Source: Oscillospiraceae bacterium (GTDB lineage Bacteria; Bacillota; Clostridia; Oscillospirales; Ruminococcaceae). Taken from it: 64,000 nucleotides of DNA. The position numbers and the translations under genes are program-made. The notes beneath the pieces were generated by a model, which saw nothing but the letters and a program-made list of their open reading frames with translations, was not told the origin of the DNA and made no database searches. The stretch lies in the NCBI GenBank assembly GCA_030539275.1, contig JAUNSK010000002.1:1-64000 (forward strand), in the 5' to 3' direction. This document shows positions 43,907-52,932 of the stretch, piece after piece; within the stretch, counting starts at the first letter, position 1; each line of letters starts with the position of its first letter.

Positions 43907-45032
43907 ACTTTTTCCTCCTCAAGAACATGAAGCTGCCCGCCATAAATACGACTGACAGGATCAGAAGTTTTGCAATATTCATATAAAATCTTTCGTATGT
44001 GTCATAAACACTCAGCGTATAGAAACAATCTGAAACGATTGCAACAGGATTTAACCTGTTGACTATCGGACAGTTTTTCTGTATCATTCTCGGTATGTTG
44101 TCTGCCATCAGTCCGCTCAGAACACAGCAGAAAAGTATCAGAGCAGTCGTGATCGCATTCTTTACATTTTCTTTCATGTTTCCTATAGAACCTATGAATA
44201 TTCCCATACTTGTTCCCATCACAATACCTGCAAATGCACCAAGCAGAACAGCCGGTATATTGTCACCGAAGTTGATCTTCAGAGCAAGTATCATATAAGC
44301 CAGAACGATCATCATAATCACTGTATTAATTATAACGGAAGCTACGAAGCCTGCAAAAAGTTTGATGAATTTTCCTGTCGGTGAGGCGCTGACTCTCGCA
44401 CCTATTGCGGAGAGATTGCCCTGATTTCTGACAACTATCACTACACCGCTGCTGCAGGCAAAGACACATACCATAGCGATCAGGTTGTAAAAATACTGGA
44501 CAAAGAAGTCACGTTCTCCGTGGCTTAAATTTATCTCATTGTTATAGGTTATCTCCTCTGACATTGAGTCGACAACCTTCTGAATATTCTGAGGATCAGA
44601 TGCTGCAATATCCTCTATTACTTTTTTGTTCACAAGATAGCTGTCTGTTACAGACTTAAGGATGCTCTGGTTTATATCATTTTCCTTGACAGTGAGAGTA
44701 ACATCATCTTTAGTTGCATAAATGATCCCGTCTACATCTGCATTATCGAGAAGCTTCTGTGCATCATTGTTTTCTGTTTTTGTTACCTTCAGCAACGGGT
44801 CATCAGATGATGAAAGCGAATCAGCAACTTCAAGAAATGTCTCTGACTCAGCACTGGAATCCGTTACTATTGCTACCGGTATACTTGAAAAAAGTTCACC
44901 GCTTGTATACAGGTTTCCGAAAGCTGCCTTGAAAAGAGTACTCAGAATAATCGGAAAAGCAAGGATCCAGAATATCTCCGTCTTGTCTCTGATTATCTGA
45001 AGGCAGGCGTATTTTAAATTGTGTAAAAACAT
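43893..45032 (-). CDS. ABC-2 type permease (first)
   Basis: A 379-residue permease with the same layout as its partner: N-terminal helix containing FWILAFPIILSTLF, external domain, then helices with the ABC-2 motif GTSMGIFIGSIGNMKENVKN. It lies 13 bp after the ATPase gene. Two unlike permeases imply a heterodimer. Confidence 0.88.
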   Translation of the reverse strand: MFLHNLKYACLQIIRDKTEIFWILAFPIILSTLFKAAFGNLYTSGELFSSIPVAIVTDSSAESETFLEVADSLSSSDDPLLKVTKTENNDAQKLLDNADVDGIIYATKDDVTLTVKENDINQSILKSVTDSYLVNKKVIEDIAASDPQNIQKVVDSMSEEITYNNEINLSHGERDFFVQYFYNLIAMVCVFACSSGVVIVVRNQGNLSAIGARVSASPTGKFIKLFAGFVASVIINTVIMMIVLAYMILALKINFGDNIPAVLLGAFAGIVMGTSMGIFIGSIGNMKENVKNAITTALILFCCVLSGLMADNIPRMIQKNCPIVNRLNPVAIVSDCFYTLSVYDTYERFYMNIAKLLILSVVFMAGSFMFLRRKKYASI

Positions 45033-45045
45033 CTTTAACTCCTCC

Positions 45046-45996
45046 TCAGTCTCTGAGCTTCTTGCCGGTTATTTCAAGGAAGACATCATTGAGTGTCGGC
45101 AATTCTGTGTATACACGGCCAAATGAAAAATCATTTTTCTGAAGATAATCCATTACGCGTATCAGGTTGTGTTTGCCGCCGCTGAAGTAAACGATAAGCT
45201 TCTGACCATCATATTTTACTTCGTAAACGTGTGGAAGCTGTCTTATATCAGCTATGTTCGACTTATCAAAATCAAGTATTTCTACTGTAATCGTTTCTGT
45301 ATTCTTGATCATCTTTTTAAGCTCTTCCTTGGTTCCGGTAGCAATGACCTTTCCCTTATCCATTATCATTATCCTTGTACAGAGCTGTTCTACTTCCTCC
45401 ATATAATGAGAGGTATAAATGATCGTTGCACCTTGTCTGTTGAGCTCCTCAATTCCTTCGAGGATCTTGTTTCTGCTCTGAGGATCAACTGCAACGGTAG
45501 GTTCATCAAGAATAATCAGCTTTGGTTTGTGAGCTATGCCGCATGCGATATTAAGACGTCGTAAAAGTCCTCCTGAGAGCTTTTTCGGATAAAATTTTTC
45601 AAAATCCTCAAGTCCTGTAAATCTTATTGCCTCATCGACAAGTTTTTTTCTTTCCTTCTTATCCTTGATATAAAGCCCGCAGAAATAGTCAATATTCTCT
45701 CTGACAGTCAGCTCATTATATACGGCAACATTCTGCATGATGATGCCTATATTCTTCTTTATATCATAACTGTCTGCATTCATCGGCTTTCCGAAAATTT
45801 CTATGTTTCCTTTGTTGAAAGTTAGCAGTGACAGAATGCAGTTGATTGTTGTTGTCTTTCCTGAACCGTTAGGTCCGAGCAGACCAAAAATCTCTCCTTC
45901 GTTTATTGAGAATGATAAATGATCAACAGCTATCAGATCCTTATATCTTTTTACCAGGTTCTCGACCTTAACTACCGTTTTGTTGTTATCAGCCAT
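45046..45996 (-). CDS. ABC-2 transporter ATPase
   Basis: A 316-residue ATPase: Walker A GPNGSGKTT, signature LSGGLLRRLN, Walker B LIILDEPTVAVDPQ, H-loop IIYTSHYMEE, and a C-terminal regulatory part as in DrrA/YadG-type ATPases. The ATG at 45996 has GGAGGG 7 nt before it, so the earlier in-frame ATG at 46011 is rejected. First gene of the exporter operon, divergent from the histidine kinase gene. Confidence 0.93.
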   Translation of the reverse strand: MADNNKTVVKVENLVKRYKDLIAVDHLSFSINEGEIFGLLGPNGSGKTTTINCILSLLTFNKGNIEIFGKPMNADSYDIKKNIGIIMQNVAVYNELTVRENIDYFCGLYIKDKKERKKLVDEAIRFTGLEDFEKFYPKKLSGGLLRRLNIACGIAHKPKLIILDEPTVAVDPQSRNKILEGIEELNRQGATIIYTSHYMEEVEQLCTRIMIMDKGKVIATGTKEELKKMIKNTETITVEILDFDKSNIADIRQLPHVYEVKYDGQKLIVYFSGGKHNLIRVMDYLQKNDFSFGRVYTELPTLNDVFLEITGKKLRD

Positions 45997-46037
45997 CAGT
46001 GTTCCCTCCATTTAGATTTGTTTTTTAGTATGTATTT

Positions 46038-46066
46038 ATTATAAAATAAGCTGAGCTTATTTGTAA
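46038..46066 (-). promoter_or_regulatory. promoter of the ABC-2 exporter operon
   Basis: On the minus strand TTACAA (46061-46066), 17-bp spacer, TATAAT (46038-46043). The spacer is filled by the palindrome at 46044-46062. Confidence 0.7.
46044..46062. promoter_or_regulatory. palindromic operator candidate 1
   Basis: AAATAAGCTGAGCTTATTT is a perfect palindrome with 9-bp arms around one base, lying between the -35 and -10 of the exporter promoter. A response-regulator dimer bound there would control access of RNA polymerase. Confidence 0.6.
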
Positions 46067-46075
46067 GTGTAAAAA

Positions 46076-46094
46076 GTCATATTATCAATATGAC
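46076..46094. promoter_or_regulatory. palindromic operator candidate 2
   Basis: GTCATATT-ATC-AATATGAC is a perfect 8-bp inverted repeat. Its centre lies 32 bp, three helical turns, from that of candidate 1, and it sits just before the kinase gene. Confidence 0.5.
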
Positions 46095-46120
46095 AAATGT
46101 AATATTTTAAAGAGGTATTT

Positions 46121-47215
46121 ATGAAATTACTTACTGACAAACTTATAGTCTGCCTTTTGTGCTTCATCTGTTTTGCGGCATCATCAGACATAACACAGTT
46201 ATCCGTTATATCTCTGCTTTGTGCAGTCATAGTTTCGTGTGCTGCTTCTATGGCGACTTCATTTAAAAGCAAAAAAACCGGAATGATCGTTTTTGGCGCT
46301 GTGCATATCTTTTATCTGGCTTTATGCTTCAGATTCCCGTTATTTACATGGCTTATCCCATTGCTTATATATGATTTTATTAAAACTCCTTTTGCACCTG
46401 CCTGTATTCCATATGCTGCGGCATTTATCACAGCCAGTGAAACATACAGTGTGCGTGACATTTTTTTATGGATGCTTATCGTATTTACAGCAGCATATTT
46501 AAGATACGGGACAAGAAAGGAAACAGAACTTGAGGACGCACTCATAGAGACCCGTGACATGATCACAGAGAAAAATCTTGCTCTCGGAGCAAGGAATAAA
46601 GCTCTTGAGGAAAATCAGGAATATGAAGTCAAGCTTGCAACACTAAAGGAAAGAAACAGAATAGCCGGAGATATACATGATAATGTCGGACATATGCTTT
46701 CAAGAACGATACTTCAGACAGGAGCGCTGCTTGTCCTTGAAAAGGATGAAACAAAGCACGAGGCACTTGAGAGCATCAACAGCAGTCTGAATCAGGCTAT
46801 GACAAGCATCAGGCAGAGTGTTCATGACCTTCACAATGACAGCATTGATCTGAGCAGTGCAGTATTTGAAGCTGTCAGCGCTCTTCCATCCGGCATAAAC
46901 AGAAGTATAGAATGTGATAAGATCGAAACAATGCCGCAGAATATCAAGTTCTGTTTTATTTCAGTGATCAAGGAAGCAATATCAAACATTATCCGTCACA
47001 GCAATGCTGACCATGTTACAGTGATCCTGCGTGAACATCCGGCATTTTATCAGCTTCTGATAAGAGACAACGGAAGTATATCGGCAAATTCATCAGACAC
47101 AGGCATGGGCCTTGTCAATATGAGATCAAGGATCGAATCTCTGGGAGGTTCTTTCACATCCGATAATGAAGACGGATATAAAATATTTATTTCAATACCT
47201 AAAAAGGGAGAATAA
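46121..47215 (+). CDS. sensor histidine kinase (HisKA_3/NarL type)
   Basis: A 364-residue kinase with about six N-terminal membrane helices (to about 125) without a large external domain, a coiled coil, the dimerisation domain with phospho-accepting His186 (GDIHDNVGHMLSRTI) and an HATPase domain (IKEAISNIIRHS, RDNGS, TGMGLVNMRSR). Small membrane sensors of this DesK/LiaS-like kind often sense envelope stress or the exporter's own substrate. It is coupled to the response regulator gene by a 3-bp gap. Confidence 0.93.
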   Translation: MKLLTDKLIVCLLCFICFAASSDITQLSVISLLCAVIVSCAASMATSFKSKKTGMIVFGAVHIFYLALCFRFPLFTWLIPLLIYDFIKTPFAPACIPYAAAFITASETYSVRDIFLWMLIVFTAAYLRYGTRKETELEDALIETRDMITEKNLALGARNKALEENQEYEVKLATLKERNRIAGDIHDNVGHMLSRTILQTGALLVLEKDETKHEALESINSSLNQAMTSIRQSVHDLHNDSIDLSSAVFEAVSALPSGINRSIECDKIETMPQNIKFCFISVIKEAISNIIRHSNADHVTVILREHPAFYQLLIRDNGSISANSSDTGMGLVNMRSRIESLGGSFTSDNEDGYKIFISIPKKGE

Positions 47216-47218
47216 CAG

Positions 47219-47842
47219 ATGAATATAATAGTAATAGATGATGACAGACTTGTAGCCGCATCACTTAAAACCATACTTGAGAGCACAGGCAGAATAACAG
47301 TTGATGCAGTAGGCAATTCAGGTTTACAGGCAATAGAACTTTATGACAAACATCTTCCTGATGTACTTCTTATGGATATAAGGATGGAAGGCATGACCGG
47401 GATAGAAGCCGCAAAAAAGATCCTCAGCATCCATAAAGACGCAAAGATCCTTTTCCTGACTACATTTTCTGATTATGATTATATAGCACAGGCACTGTCA
47501 GCAGGAGCAAAGGGCTACATACTCAAACAGAACTATGAAAGCATCGCTCCGTCACTTACAGCAGTCTATAACGGCCAGAACGTATTCGGAGATGAAATTG
47601 TCGGAAAGCTTAACAACAGCATAAAGCCCCACAGTGACTTCCATTACGAAAACTACGAAATAAGTGAACGTGAACAGGCAATAATAAAACTGATAGCTGA
47701 CGGCCTGAGCAATAAGGAAATAGCCGACACACTCTACCTGAGCGAAGGAACCGTAAGAAACTACCTGAGCGGCATTCTTGACAAACTCTCCCTTCGCGAC
47801 AGAACACAGCTCGCGGTATTCTATTATAAAAATATTCAGTAA
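47219..47842 (+). CDS. NarL/FixJ-family response regulator
   Basis: A 207-residue regulator: receiver domain with DDD near residues 7-9, phospho-accepting Asp53 (LLMDIRM), Thr in FLTTFSD and Lys in KGYILK; then a LuxR-type helix-turn-helix (GLSNKEIADTLYLSEGTVRN, about 161-180). It should act with the kinase before it and probably on the palindromes at 46044-46094. Confidence 0.94.
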   Translation: MNIIVIDDDRLVAASLKTILESTGRITVDAVGNSGLQAIELYDKHLPDVLLMDIRMEGMTGIEAAKKILSIHKDAKILFLTTFSDYDYIAQALSAGAKGYILKQNYESIAPSLTAVYNGQNVFGDEIVGKLNNSIKPHSDFHYENYEISEREQAIIKLIADGLSNKEIADTLYLSEGTVRNYLSGILDKLSLRDRTQLAVFYYKNIQ

Positions 47843-47882
47843 AATAATCTGTCAGGCATCTGTTTTGCACAAATTTTTTTTC

Positions 47883-47911
47883 TTGCAATATTATAGTATG
47901 AATAGTATAAT
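47883..47911 (+). promoter_or_regulatory. promoter of ddl-murF
   Basis: TTGCAA (47883-47888), 17-bp spacer, TATAAT (47906-47911). Confidence 0.75.
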
Positions 47912-47965
47912 ATATATTGTGTATCTGAAACAGATCAACTAAATATATACTCTTTGGAGGTTAAT

Positions 47966-49015
47966 ATGAATATAACAGTACTGGCAGGCGGCCTGAGCAC
48001 AGAGAGAGATGTAAGCCTTATAAGCGGTCTTATGTGTGCTAAATCACTGGCTAAAAAAGGACATAACGTTTTTCTTCTTGATGTATTTATGGGTACTGAG
48101 ACAAACCCGGATGATGCATTTGCGGGAGATAATAATTTTGATTCCTTTGCAGCTTCTATTAATTCCTCAGAACCTGACCTTGAAAAAATAAAAAAAATCC
48201 GCGGAACAAGTCCTGACGGATTTTTCGGAAAAAATGTACTTGAGATATGCAAAAGATCTGATGTGGTATTTATGGGCCTTCACGGTGCAAATGGCGAGGA
48301 CGGAAAGATCCAGGCTGCATTTGACCTGCTTGGCATAAAATATACAGGCTCTGACTACGCAGCAAGTGCAAATGCCATGAGCAAAAGCATTACAAGACAG
48401 ATCCTTATTCCAAACGGAATAAATATGGCACAGGGAACAACATATACAAAAGAAACTTTTACAGACTCACAGGCTGATAAGTGGGATCTTTTCCCCTGCG
48501 TTGTAAAGCCAAGCTGCGGCGGCTCAAGCATAGGAGTATTAATTGTCGACAACAAAAATGATTTTATCAGTGCATGTAATGAATGCTTTACATATGATGA
48601 TGAGATCATTATAGAAGAATTTGTCAAAGGCCGTGAATTTTCTGTAGGTGTTCTTGACGGCAAAGCACTTCCTGTAATTGAAATAATACCAGACGGACTT
48701 TATGACTACAGCAACAAGTATTCCGGAAAAACTAAAGAAGTATGCCCGGCTCAGGTTGATGCTGACAAGGCAGCTCAGATGCAGGATACTGCGCAGCGTG
48801 TATTCAGAGCACTGAACTTAAGCGTGTATGCAAGAGTGGACTGCCTTATGCGTGAATCAGACGGCAAAATATTCTGTCTTGAAGCAAACACACTCCCTGG
48901 TATGACCCCGACCTCTCTTCTTCCTCAGGAAGCAGCCCAGACAGGAATAAACCATGAGGAACTGTGTGAACTGATAATAAATAAATCCATTGAACGTTTC
49001 AGTACTTCAAAGTGA
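47966..49015 (+). CDS. ddl: D-alanine--D-alanine ligase
   Basis: Makes D-Ala-D-Ala for peptidoglycan. A 349-residue ATP-grasp enzyme: N-terminal VLAGGLSTERDVSLISG, ATP-binding VVKPSCGGSSIGV, EEFVKGREFSVGVL, and the metal/phosphate end EANTLPGMTPTSLLPQ. The active-site loop at the D-Ala-2 position is not resolved well enough to judge D-Lac or D-Ser use. ATG 47966 follows GGAGG; the in-frame TTG at 47954 overlaps that ribosome site. murF is next. Confidence 0.95.
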   Translation: MNITVLAGGLSTERDVSLISGLMCAKSLAKKGHNVFLLDVFMGTETNPDDAFAGDNNFDSFAASINSSEPDLEKIKKIRGTSPDGFFGKNVLEICKRSDVVFMGLHGANGEDGKIQAAFDLLGIKYTGSDYAASANAMSKSITRQILIPNGINMAQGTTYTKETFTDSQADKWDLFPCVVKPSCGGSSIGVLIVDNKNDFISACNECFTYDDEIIIEEFVKGREFSVGVLDGKALPVIEIIPDGLYDYSNKYSGKTKEVCPAQVDADKAAQMQDTAQRVFRALNLSVYARVDCLMRESDGKIFCLEANTLPGMTPTSLLPQEAAQTGINHEELCELIINKSIERFSTSK

Positions 49016-49026
49016 GGAGATAAACA

Positions 49027-50418
49027 TTGTTGAACAATAATTCTGATATGAAACCGATGACTCTCAGACAGGCGGCAGATGCCTGTAACGGAATTCTTAC
49101 AGGTCCTGAAGGCTGTGAAAACATGATCATCAGAAATATTACCATTGACAGCAGAAAGGTTTCTGACGGATTTCTGTATATTCCTATAAAAGGAGAACGT
49201 TTTGACGGTCACGACTTCATAAAGAGTGCGTTTGAAAACGGAGCATTATGCACACTTAGTGAACATGCTGATGCTGAAACAGACAGACCTCAGATCACAG
49301 TCAGTTCCACATCAAAAGCTCTCAGAGACATAGCCGGCTTTTACAGAAGCCTGTTTAAAACGATGATCATCGGAATAAGCGGAAGCTCAGGCAAGACTTC
49401 AACAAAAGAAATGATCGCTTCTGTTCTCTCTCCTTCTATGTGTGTGCTGAAAACTCAGGGTAACCTGAACAACGAGATCGGTGTCCCGCAGACACTTTTC
49501 AGACTTCGCGACGAACACCAGGCTGCTGTTGTCGAAATGGGCATCAATCATTTCGGAGAAATGACAAATCTTGCTCAGATGGTAAGACCTGATATTGCAG
49601 TCATAACAAATATCGGCTGCGCCCATCTCGAATTTCTCGGTTCAAGAGACGGAATACTAAAAGCAAAAACAGAGATGCTCCCCTACCTGTCTCCGGACGG
49701 CTGTGCAGTTCTCAACGGAGACGATGATAAGCTTATTACTGTTGACAGTGTAAAAACATGCTTTTTCGGACTAGGCAACGGTAATTCATACCATGCTGAA
49801 GATATAAAGCAGTGTGGTTTTGACGGCACTCAGTTTACTCTTGTACACGCACAACAAAGACTAGAGGCATTTGTTCCTGCTCTCGGAAACCATATGATAA
49901 TGAATGCACTTGCAGGTTTTGCTATTGCAAAACTTCTCGGAATCGAAGATGATAAGGCCCTTGAAGGTATCAGAAACTTTAAAAATATCGATGGCCGCTT
50001 TAATGTCATCCATCTGTCCGATAAAACTATAATCAACGACTGCTATAATGCAAATCCTGAATCGGTGAATGCCTCACTAAACGTTATGAGTACCCTTGAA
50101 GGAAGAAAAGTTGCAGTTCTGGCAGACATGAAAGAACTTGGAGAAAACTCAGAAAAAATGCACATCATAACCGGTGAACATGCAGCTATGAAAACGGATG
50201 TCCTTATCTGTATAGGCAGTGAGGCAAAGTATATGGAACAGGGAGCAAAGAAATCAGGCAATGATTGTGAAGTACATCACTTTGACAGCAATACAGATGC
50301 AATAAAGGCGCTTCCTCAGATAATCAGAAAAAATGATGTTATACTTGTCAAGGGCTCACATTCTATGAAACTTGAAGAAATCACTGCAGCACTTAAGGAA
50401 ATGCCTGTTATAAAATAA
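49027..50418 (+). CDS. murF: UDP-MurNAc-tripeptide--D-Ala-D-Ala ligase
   Basis: Adds D-Ala-D-Ala to the UDP-MurNAc-tripeptide, using the product of ddl directly upstream. A 463-residue Mur ligase with domains in order: substrate-binding (ITIDSRKVSDGFLYIPIKGE), ATPase (GISGSSGKTSTKEMIASVL), the EMGINHFGEM motif, and C-terminal domain with NDCYNANPESV. Usual length. TTG start at 49027 with GAGGAG 8 nt before it. It ends the two-gene cell-wall operon. Confidence 0.95.
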   Translation: MLNNNSDMKPMTLRQAADACNGILTGPEGCENMIIRNITIDSRKVSDGFLYIPIKGERFDGHDFIKSAFENGALCTLSEHADAETDRPQITVSSTSKALRDIAGFYRSLFKTMIIGISGSSGKTSTKEMIASVLSPSMCVLKTQGNLNNEIGVPQTLFRLRDEHQAAVVEMGINHFGEMTNLAQMVRPDIAVITNIGCAHLEFLGSRDGILKAKTEMLPYLSPDGCAVLNGDDDKLITVDSVKTCFFGLGNGNSYHAEDIKQCGFDGTQFTLVHAQQRLEAFVPALGNHMIMNALAGFAIAKLLGIEDDKALEGIRNFKNIDGRFNVIHLSDKTIINDCYNANPESVNASLNVMSTLEGRKVAVLADMKELGENSEKMHIITGEHAAMKTDVLICIGSEAKYMEQGAKKSGNDCEVHHFDSNTDAIKALPQIIRKNDVILVKGSHSMKLEEITAALKEMPVIK

Positions 50419-50461
50419 CTTATCTTTATATCTCAAAATAAATCAAAAAACATTTTTCAAT

Positions 50462-50503
50462 AAATCAGCGCATACGATCTCCTTTGCGCTGATTTATTGT
50501 TTA
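50462..50503 (+). terminator. terminator after murF
   Basis: AAATCAGCGCA (50462-50472) pairs with TGCGCTGATTT (50485-50495), then ATTGTTTATT. Confidence 0.8.
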
Positions 50504-50544
50504 TTATGATAAAAAATATTTATACAAAAGAAAGGAATAAAAAA

Positions 50545-50754
50545 ATGGAATATGTAATAATGGGGGTCCCGACAGCGGTATTTGTGTGGTTTATCGTAAC
50601 ACTTATCGTTTTTCTTGCAACGCCGAAAGCGAACATTGAAAAAAGAAAAAGACTGAAACCGTACCTCATTGCATCGGGAGTAATTTCAGCAGTATTTGCC
50701 TGTGTTATACTGACTCTGCTGATACTTATATCAATTTCCATTCAGAATATGTAA
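50545..50754 (+). CDS. 69-residue membrane protein
   Basis: Two hydrophobic segments (MGVPTAVFVWFIVTLIVFLA and GVISAVFACVILTLLILISI) separated by a basic loop: a helical hairpin. ATG 50545 follows GAAAGGA; the longer frame to 50497 overlaps the murF terminator and is rejected. First of three genes leading to the PstS-like protein. Confidence 0.75.
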   Translation: MEYVIMGVPTAVFVWFIVTLIVFLATPKANIEKRKRLKPYLIASGVISAVFACVILTLLILISISIQNM

Positions 50755-50764
50755 CGGAGGAATT

Positions 50765-50905
50765 ATGAAAGATAAGACATTTAAACGGCTTCTGGCCCTG
50801 ATAACTGCGATTGGAATATTAACTACTGTTTCACTGACTGTATATACAGTATATCTGTACAAACACGCCTCGATAACATCGTTTATCGCAAACGAAAGCA
50901 GGTAG
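50765..50905 (+). CDS. 46-residue membrane protein
   Basis: MKDKTFKRLLALITAIGILT starts a basic N-terminus followed by one membrane helix and a short tail ending at TAG 50903-50905. The ribosome site ACGGAGGAATT directly before the ATG is strong, which makes this tiny frame credible. It sits between the 69-residue protein and the PstS-like gene, 10 bp and 3 bp away. Confidence 0.75.
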   Translation: MKDKTFKRLLALITAIGILTTVSLTVYTVYLYKHASITSFIANESR

Positions 50906-50908
50906 ATC

Positions 50909-51862
50909 ATGAAAACTGTAAAACAGATAATTACATTGCTGTTGGTCACAGTGATCTTTTTGTCGTTTGACTGGTGCATATACAGTTTTTACACAAAACG
51001 CTGCATAAGCGATTACAGCAAAGGAATGCAGGCAAAATCCATAGAAACTGATAAATATCTTCCGTTTACAGAGGATTCCGAAATAGTAAAATATGATTCA
51101 TCTGTAAAGCTTTCCGGTGACCTTCCTGTATTAGACGGTGCTACTGCTCTTTATCCTGTTTATTCTGCTTTTTTTAATGCTGTATATCCTGAAACTGCGT
51201 ATGAGTACGGTCCGGATGGATTTTCAAAGGACAGCTGCCTGCAGCTCAACAATACACTGGGTGCTTATAAGGGAATAGTCGACGGATCAGATGACATAGT
51301 ATTCTGTGCGAAACCGTCAGAAAAACAGCTTCAGTATGCTCATGACAACGGTGTACAGCTTGAAATGGTCCCTATAGGATATGAGGCATTTGTGTTTATC
51401 GTAAACAAGAATAATCCTGTTGATGACCTCAGTACAGATCAGATAAAAGGCATCTACAGCGGAAAGTATATAAACTGGTCAGATGTAGGCGGTCCTGACA
51501 AGCTTATCAACCCTGTCACAAGAAAAGAAGGCAGCGGAAGCCAGACTGCAATGCTGTCATTTATGTCAGACCAGAAGATAAAGAAAAGTCCGCTTGCATT
51601 TCTCGGCCGGTCCATAGGTTTTTCCTACAGGTATTACGTTGAGGGAATAGTTGAGGACTCACAGATAAAAATGCTGAAGCTTAACGGCGTATACCCTGAC
51701 AAGAGCAGCATTCAGGACGGAAGCTATCCCATTATCGGCAATCTGTATGCAGTATACAGGAAAGATAACAAAAATGAAAATATCAGGAAACTGATAGACT
51801 GGATACTGTCAGATGAGGGCCAGACTATAGTTGAAGAGAGCGGATATGTACGTCTGAAATAA
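50909..51862 (+). CDS. PstS-like solute-binding protein
   Basis: A 317-residue protein of the PBP-like (PstS) superfamily. An N-terminal helix (about 7-24) without a lipobox Cys right after it anchors it. The ligand loops LPVLDGATALYPVYSAFFNA and TRKEGSGSQTAMLSF match the phosphate-binding loops of PstS. No pstCAB genes accompany it, only two mini membrane proteins. It may be a sensor or an orphan binding protein rather than a transporter subunit; phosphate as ligand is likely but unproven. Confidence 0.8.
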   Translation: MKTVKQIITLLLVTVIFLSFDWCIYSFYTKRCISDYSKGMQAKSIETDKYLPFTEDSEIVKYDSSVKLSGDLPVLDGATALYPVYSAFFNAVYPETAYEYGPDGFSKDSCLQLNNTLGAYKGIVDGSDDIVFCAKPSEKQLQYAHDNGVQLEMVPIGYEAFVFIVNKNNPVDDLSTDQIKGIYSGKYINWSDVGGPDKLINPVTRKEGSGSQTAMLSFMSDQKIKKSPLAFLGRSIGFSYRYYVEGIVEDSQIKMLKLNGVYPDKSSIQDGSYPIIGNLYAVYRKDNKNENIRKLIDWILSDEGQTIVEESGYVRLK

Positions 51863-51864
51863 AA

Positions 51865-51918
51865 GAGTGCTGTATCATTAAACCGTGTAAAAAAGGTTTA
51901 TGATACAGCACTTTACTT
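51865..51918. terminator. terminator after the PstS-like gene
   Basis: An 18-19-bp stem (AGTGCTGTATCAT at 51866, ATGATACAGCACT ending at 51912) with one bulge, then TTTACTTT. Confidence 0.85.
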
Positions 51919-51992
51919 TGCTTGTGTAAATTCAAGTCATTTATCAGATACCCGTGTGTCATTATCAGTAAGATCTTCGGGTAATCACATTT

Positions 51993-52928
51993 TTATGATT
52001 TTACTCCCTTAAAATTAACTGCATATATTCCAAGACATACAAGAAGCAGTGATATCGCTCCTTTCAATCCAAATGCCTGACTTGTCTCACCTAGCAGCAG
52101 TGCAGAAAGCGTAACACCGCAGACAGGATTCATAAATCCGTAAACCGCCACCTTCGAAACAGGATTATGCTTGAGCAGAATTCCCCACAGGGTATAGGCA
52201 ACTGCTGAAATAAAAGCCAGATACAATCCAAGAATAAAAGCTTCTGGTGAGTGCGGATGCATCGTTCCTCCTGCTATAAGTCCTGTAACTGCCATAACAG
52301 CTCCACCGAATGTGAACTGCCATCCGCTGAGCATAACAGGATCGCAGTCCTGTGAATAACGTTTCATAAGGACTGATGAAACGGAGTACGATATAGTTGA
52401 GATGAACATAAAGCCTTCACCTGTAAACTTAAGTGACATATCGATATCTGCCCCGTTCATGTTTATAAGTGCAACTCCTGCAAACCCGACTATACAGCCG
52501 GCTATCTTATTGAAAGTTATCTTTTCTATCCGGAAGATCAGCCCGGAAATAAGGATGGCAACAAAAACATTTGATCCGATAATAATTGATGCCTTGACTC
52601 CTGTTGTATTTGCAAGCCCTATATAAAACAGGTCATACTGGATTATTGTCTGAAAAATACTCAGCTTTACAACTTTCCCGTAATCCTTTGGATGCGGATA
52701 AATAAAACGCTTTTTCTGTACACTTTCAAACAGGATGACAAGCAGTCCTGCTATAAAGAATCTGCATCCCGCAAACAGGATCTGGGAACCTGTACTGCCG
52801 GTGGAGATCCCGAACATCCTGTAGCCTATTTTTACACACGGAAAAGCACTTCCCCACAGAATACAGCAGACCATAGCAAGCAAAGCTACAATGTAATTTT
52901 TAGTAAGTAAATCTTTTTTCCCTGACAT
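51993..52928 (-). CDS. EamA/DMT-family transporter
   Basis: A 311-residue permease with about ten helices in two EamA repeats; the N-terminal repeat contains CCILWGSAFPCVKIGYRMFG. The family exports amino acids, sugars, nucleotides or drugs. The substrate here is unknown. It lies 4 bp after the CE2 esterase gene, so the two are co-transcribed. Confidence 0.9.
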   Translation of the reverse strand: MSGKKDLLTKNYIVALLAMVCCILWGSAFPCVKIGYRMFGISTGSTGSQILFAGCRFFIAGLLVILFESVQKKRFIYPHPKDYGKVVKLSIFQTIIQYDLFYIGLANTTGVKASIIIGSNVFVAILISGLIFRIEKITFNKIAGCIVGFAGVALINMNGADIDMSLKFTGEGFMFISTISYSVSSVLMKRYSQDCDPVMLSGWQFTFGGAVMAVTGLIAGGTMHPHSPEAFILGLYLAFISAVAYTLWGILLKHNPVSKVAVYGFMNPVCGVTLSALLLGETSQAFGLKGAISLLLVCLGIYAVNFKGVKS

Positions 52929-52932
52929 CTGG

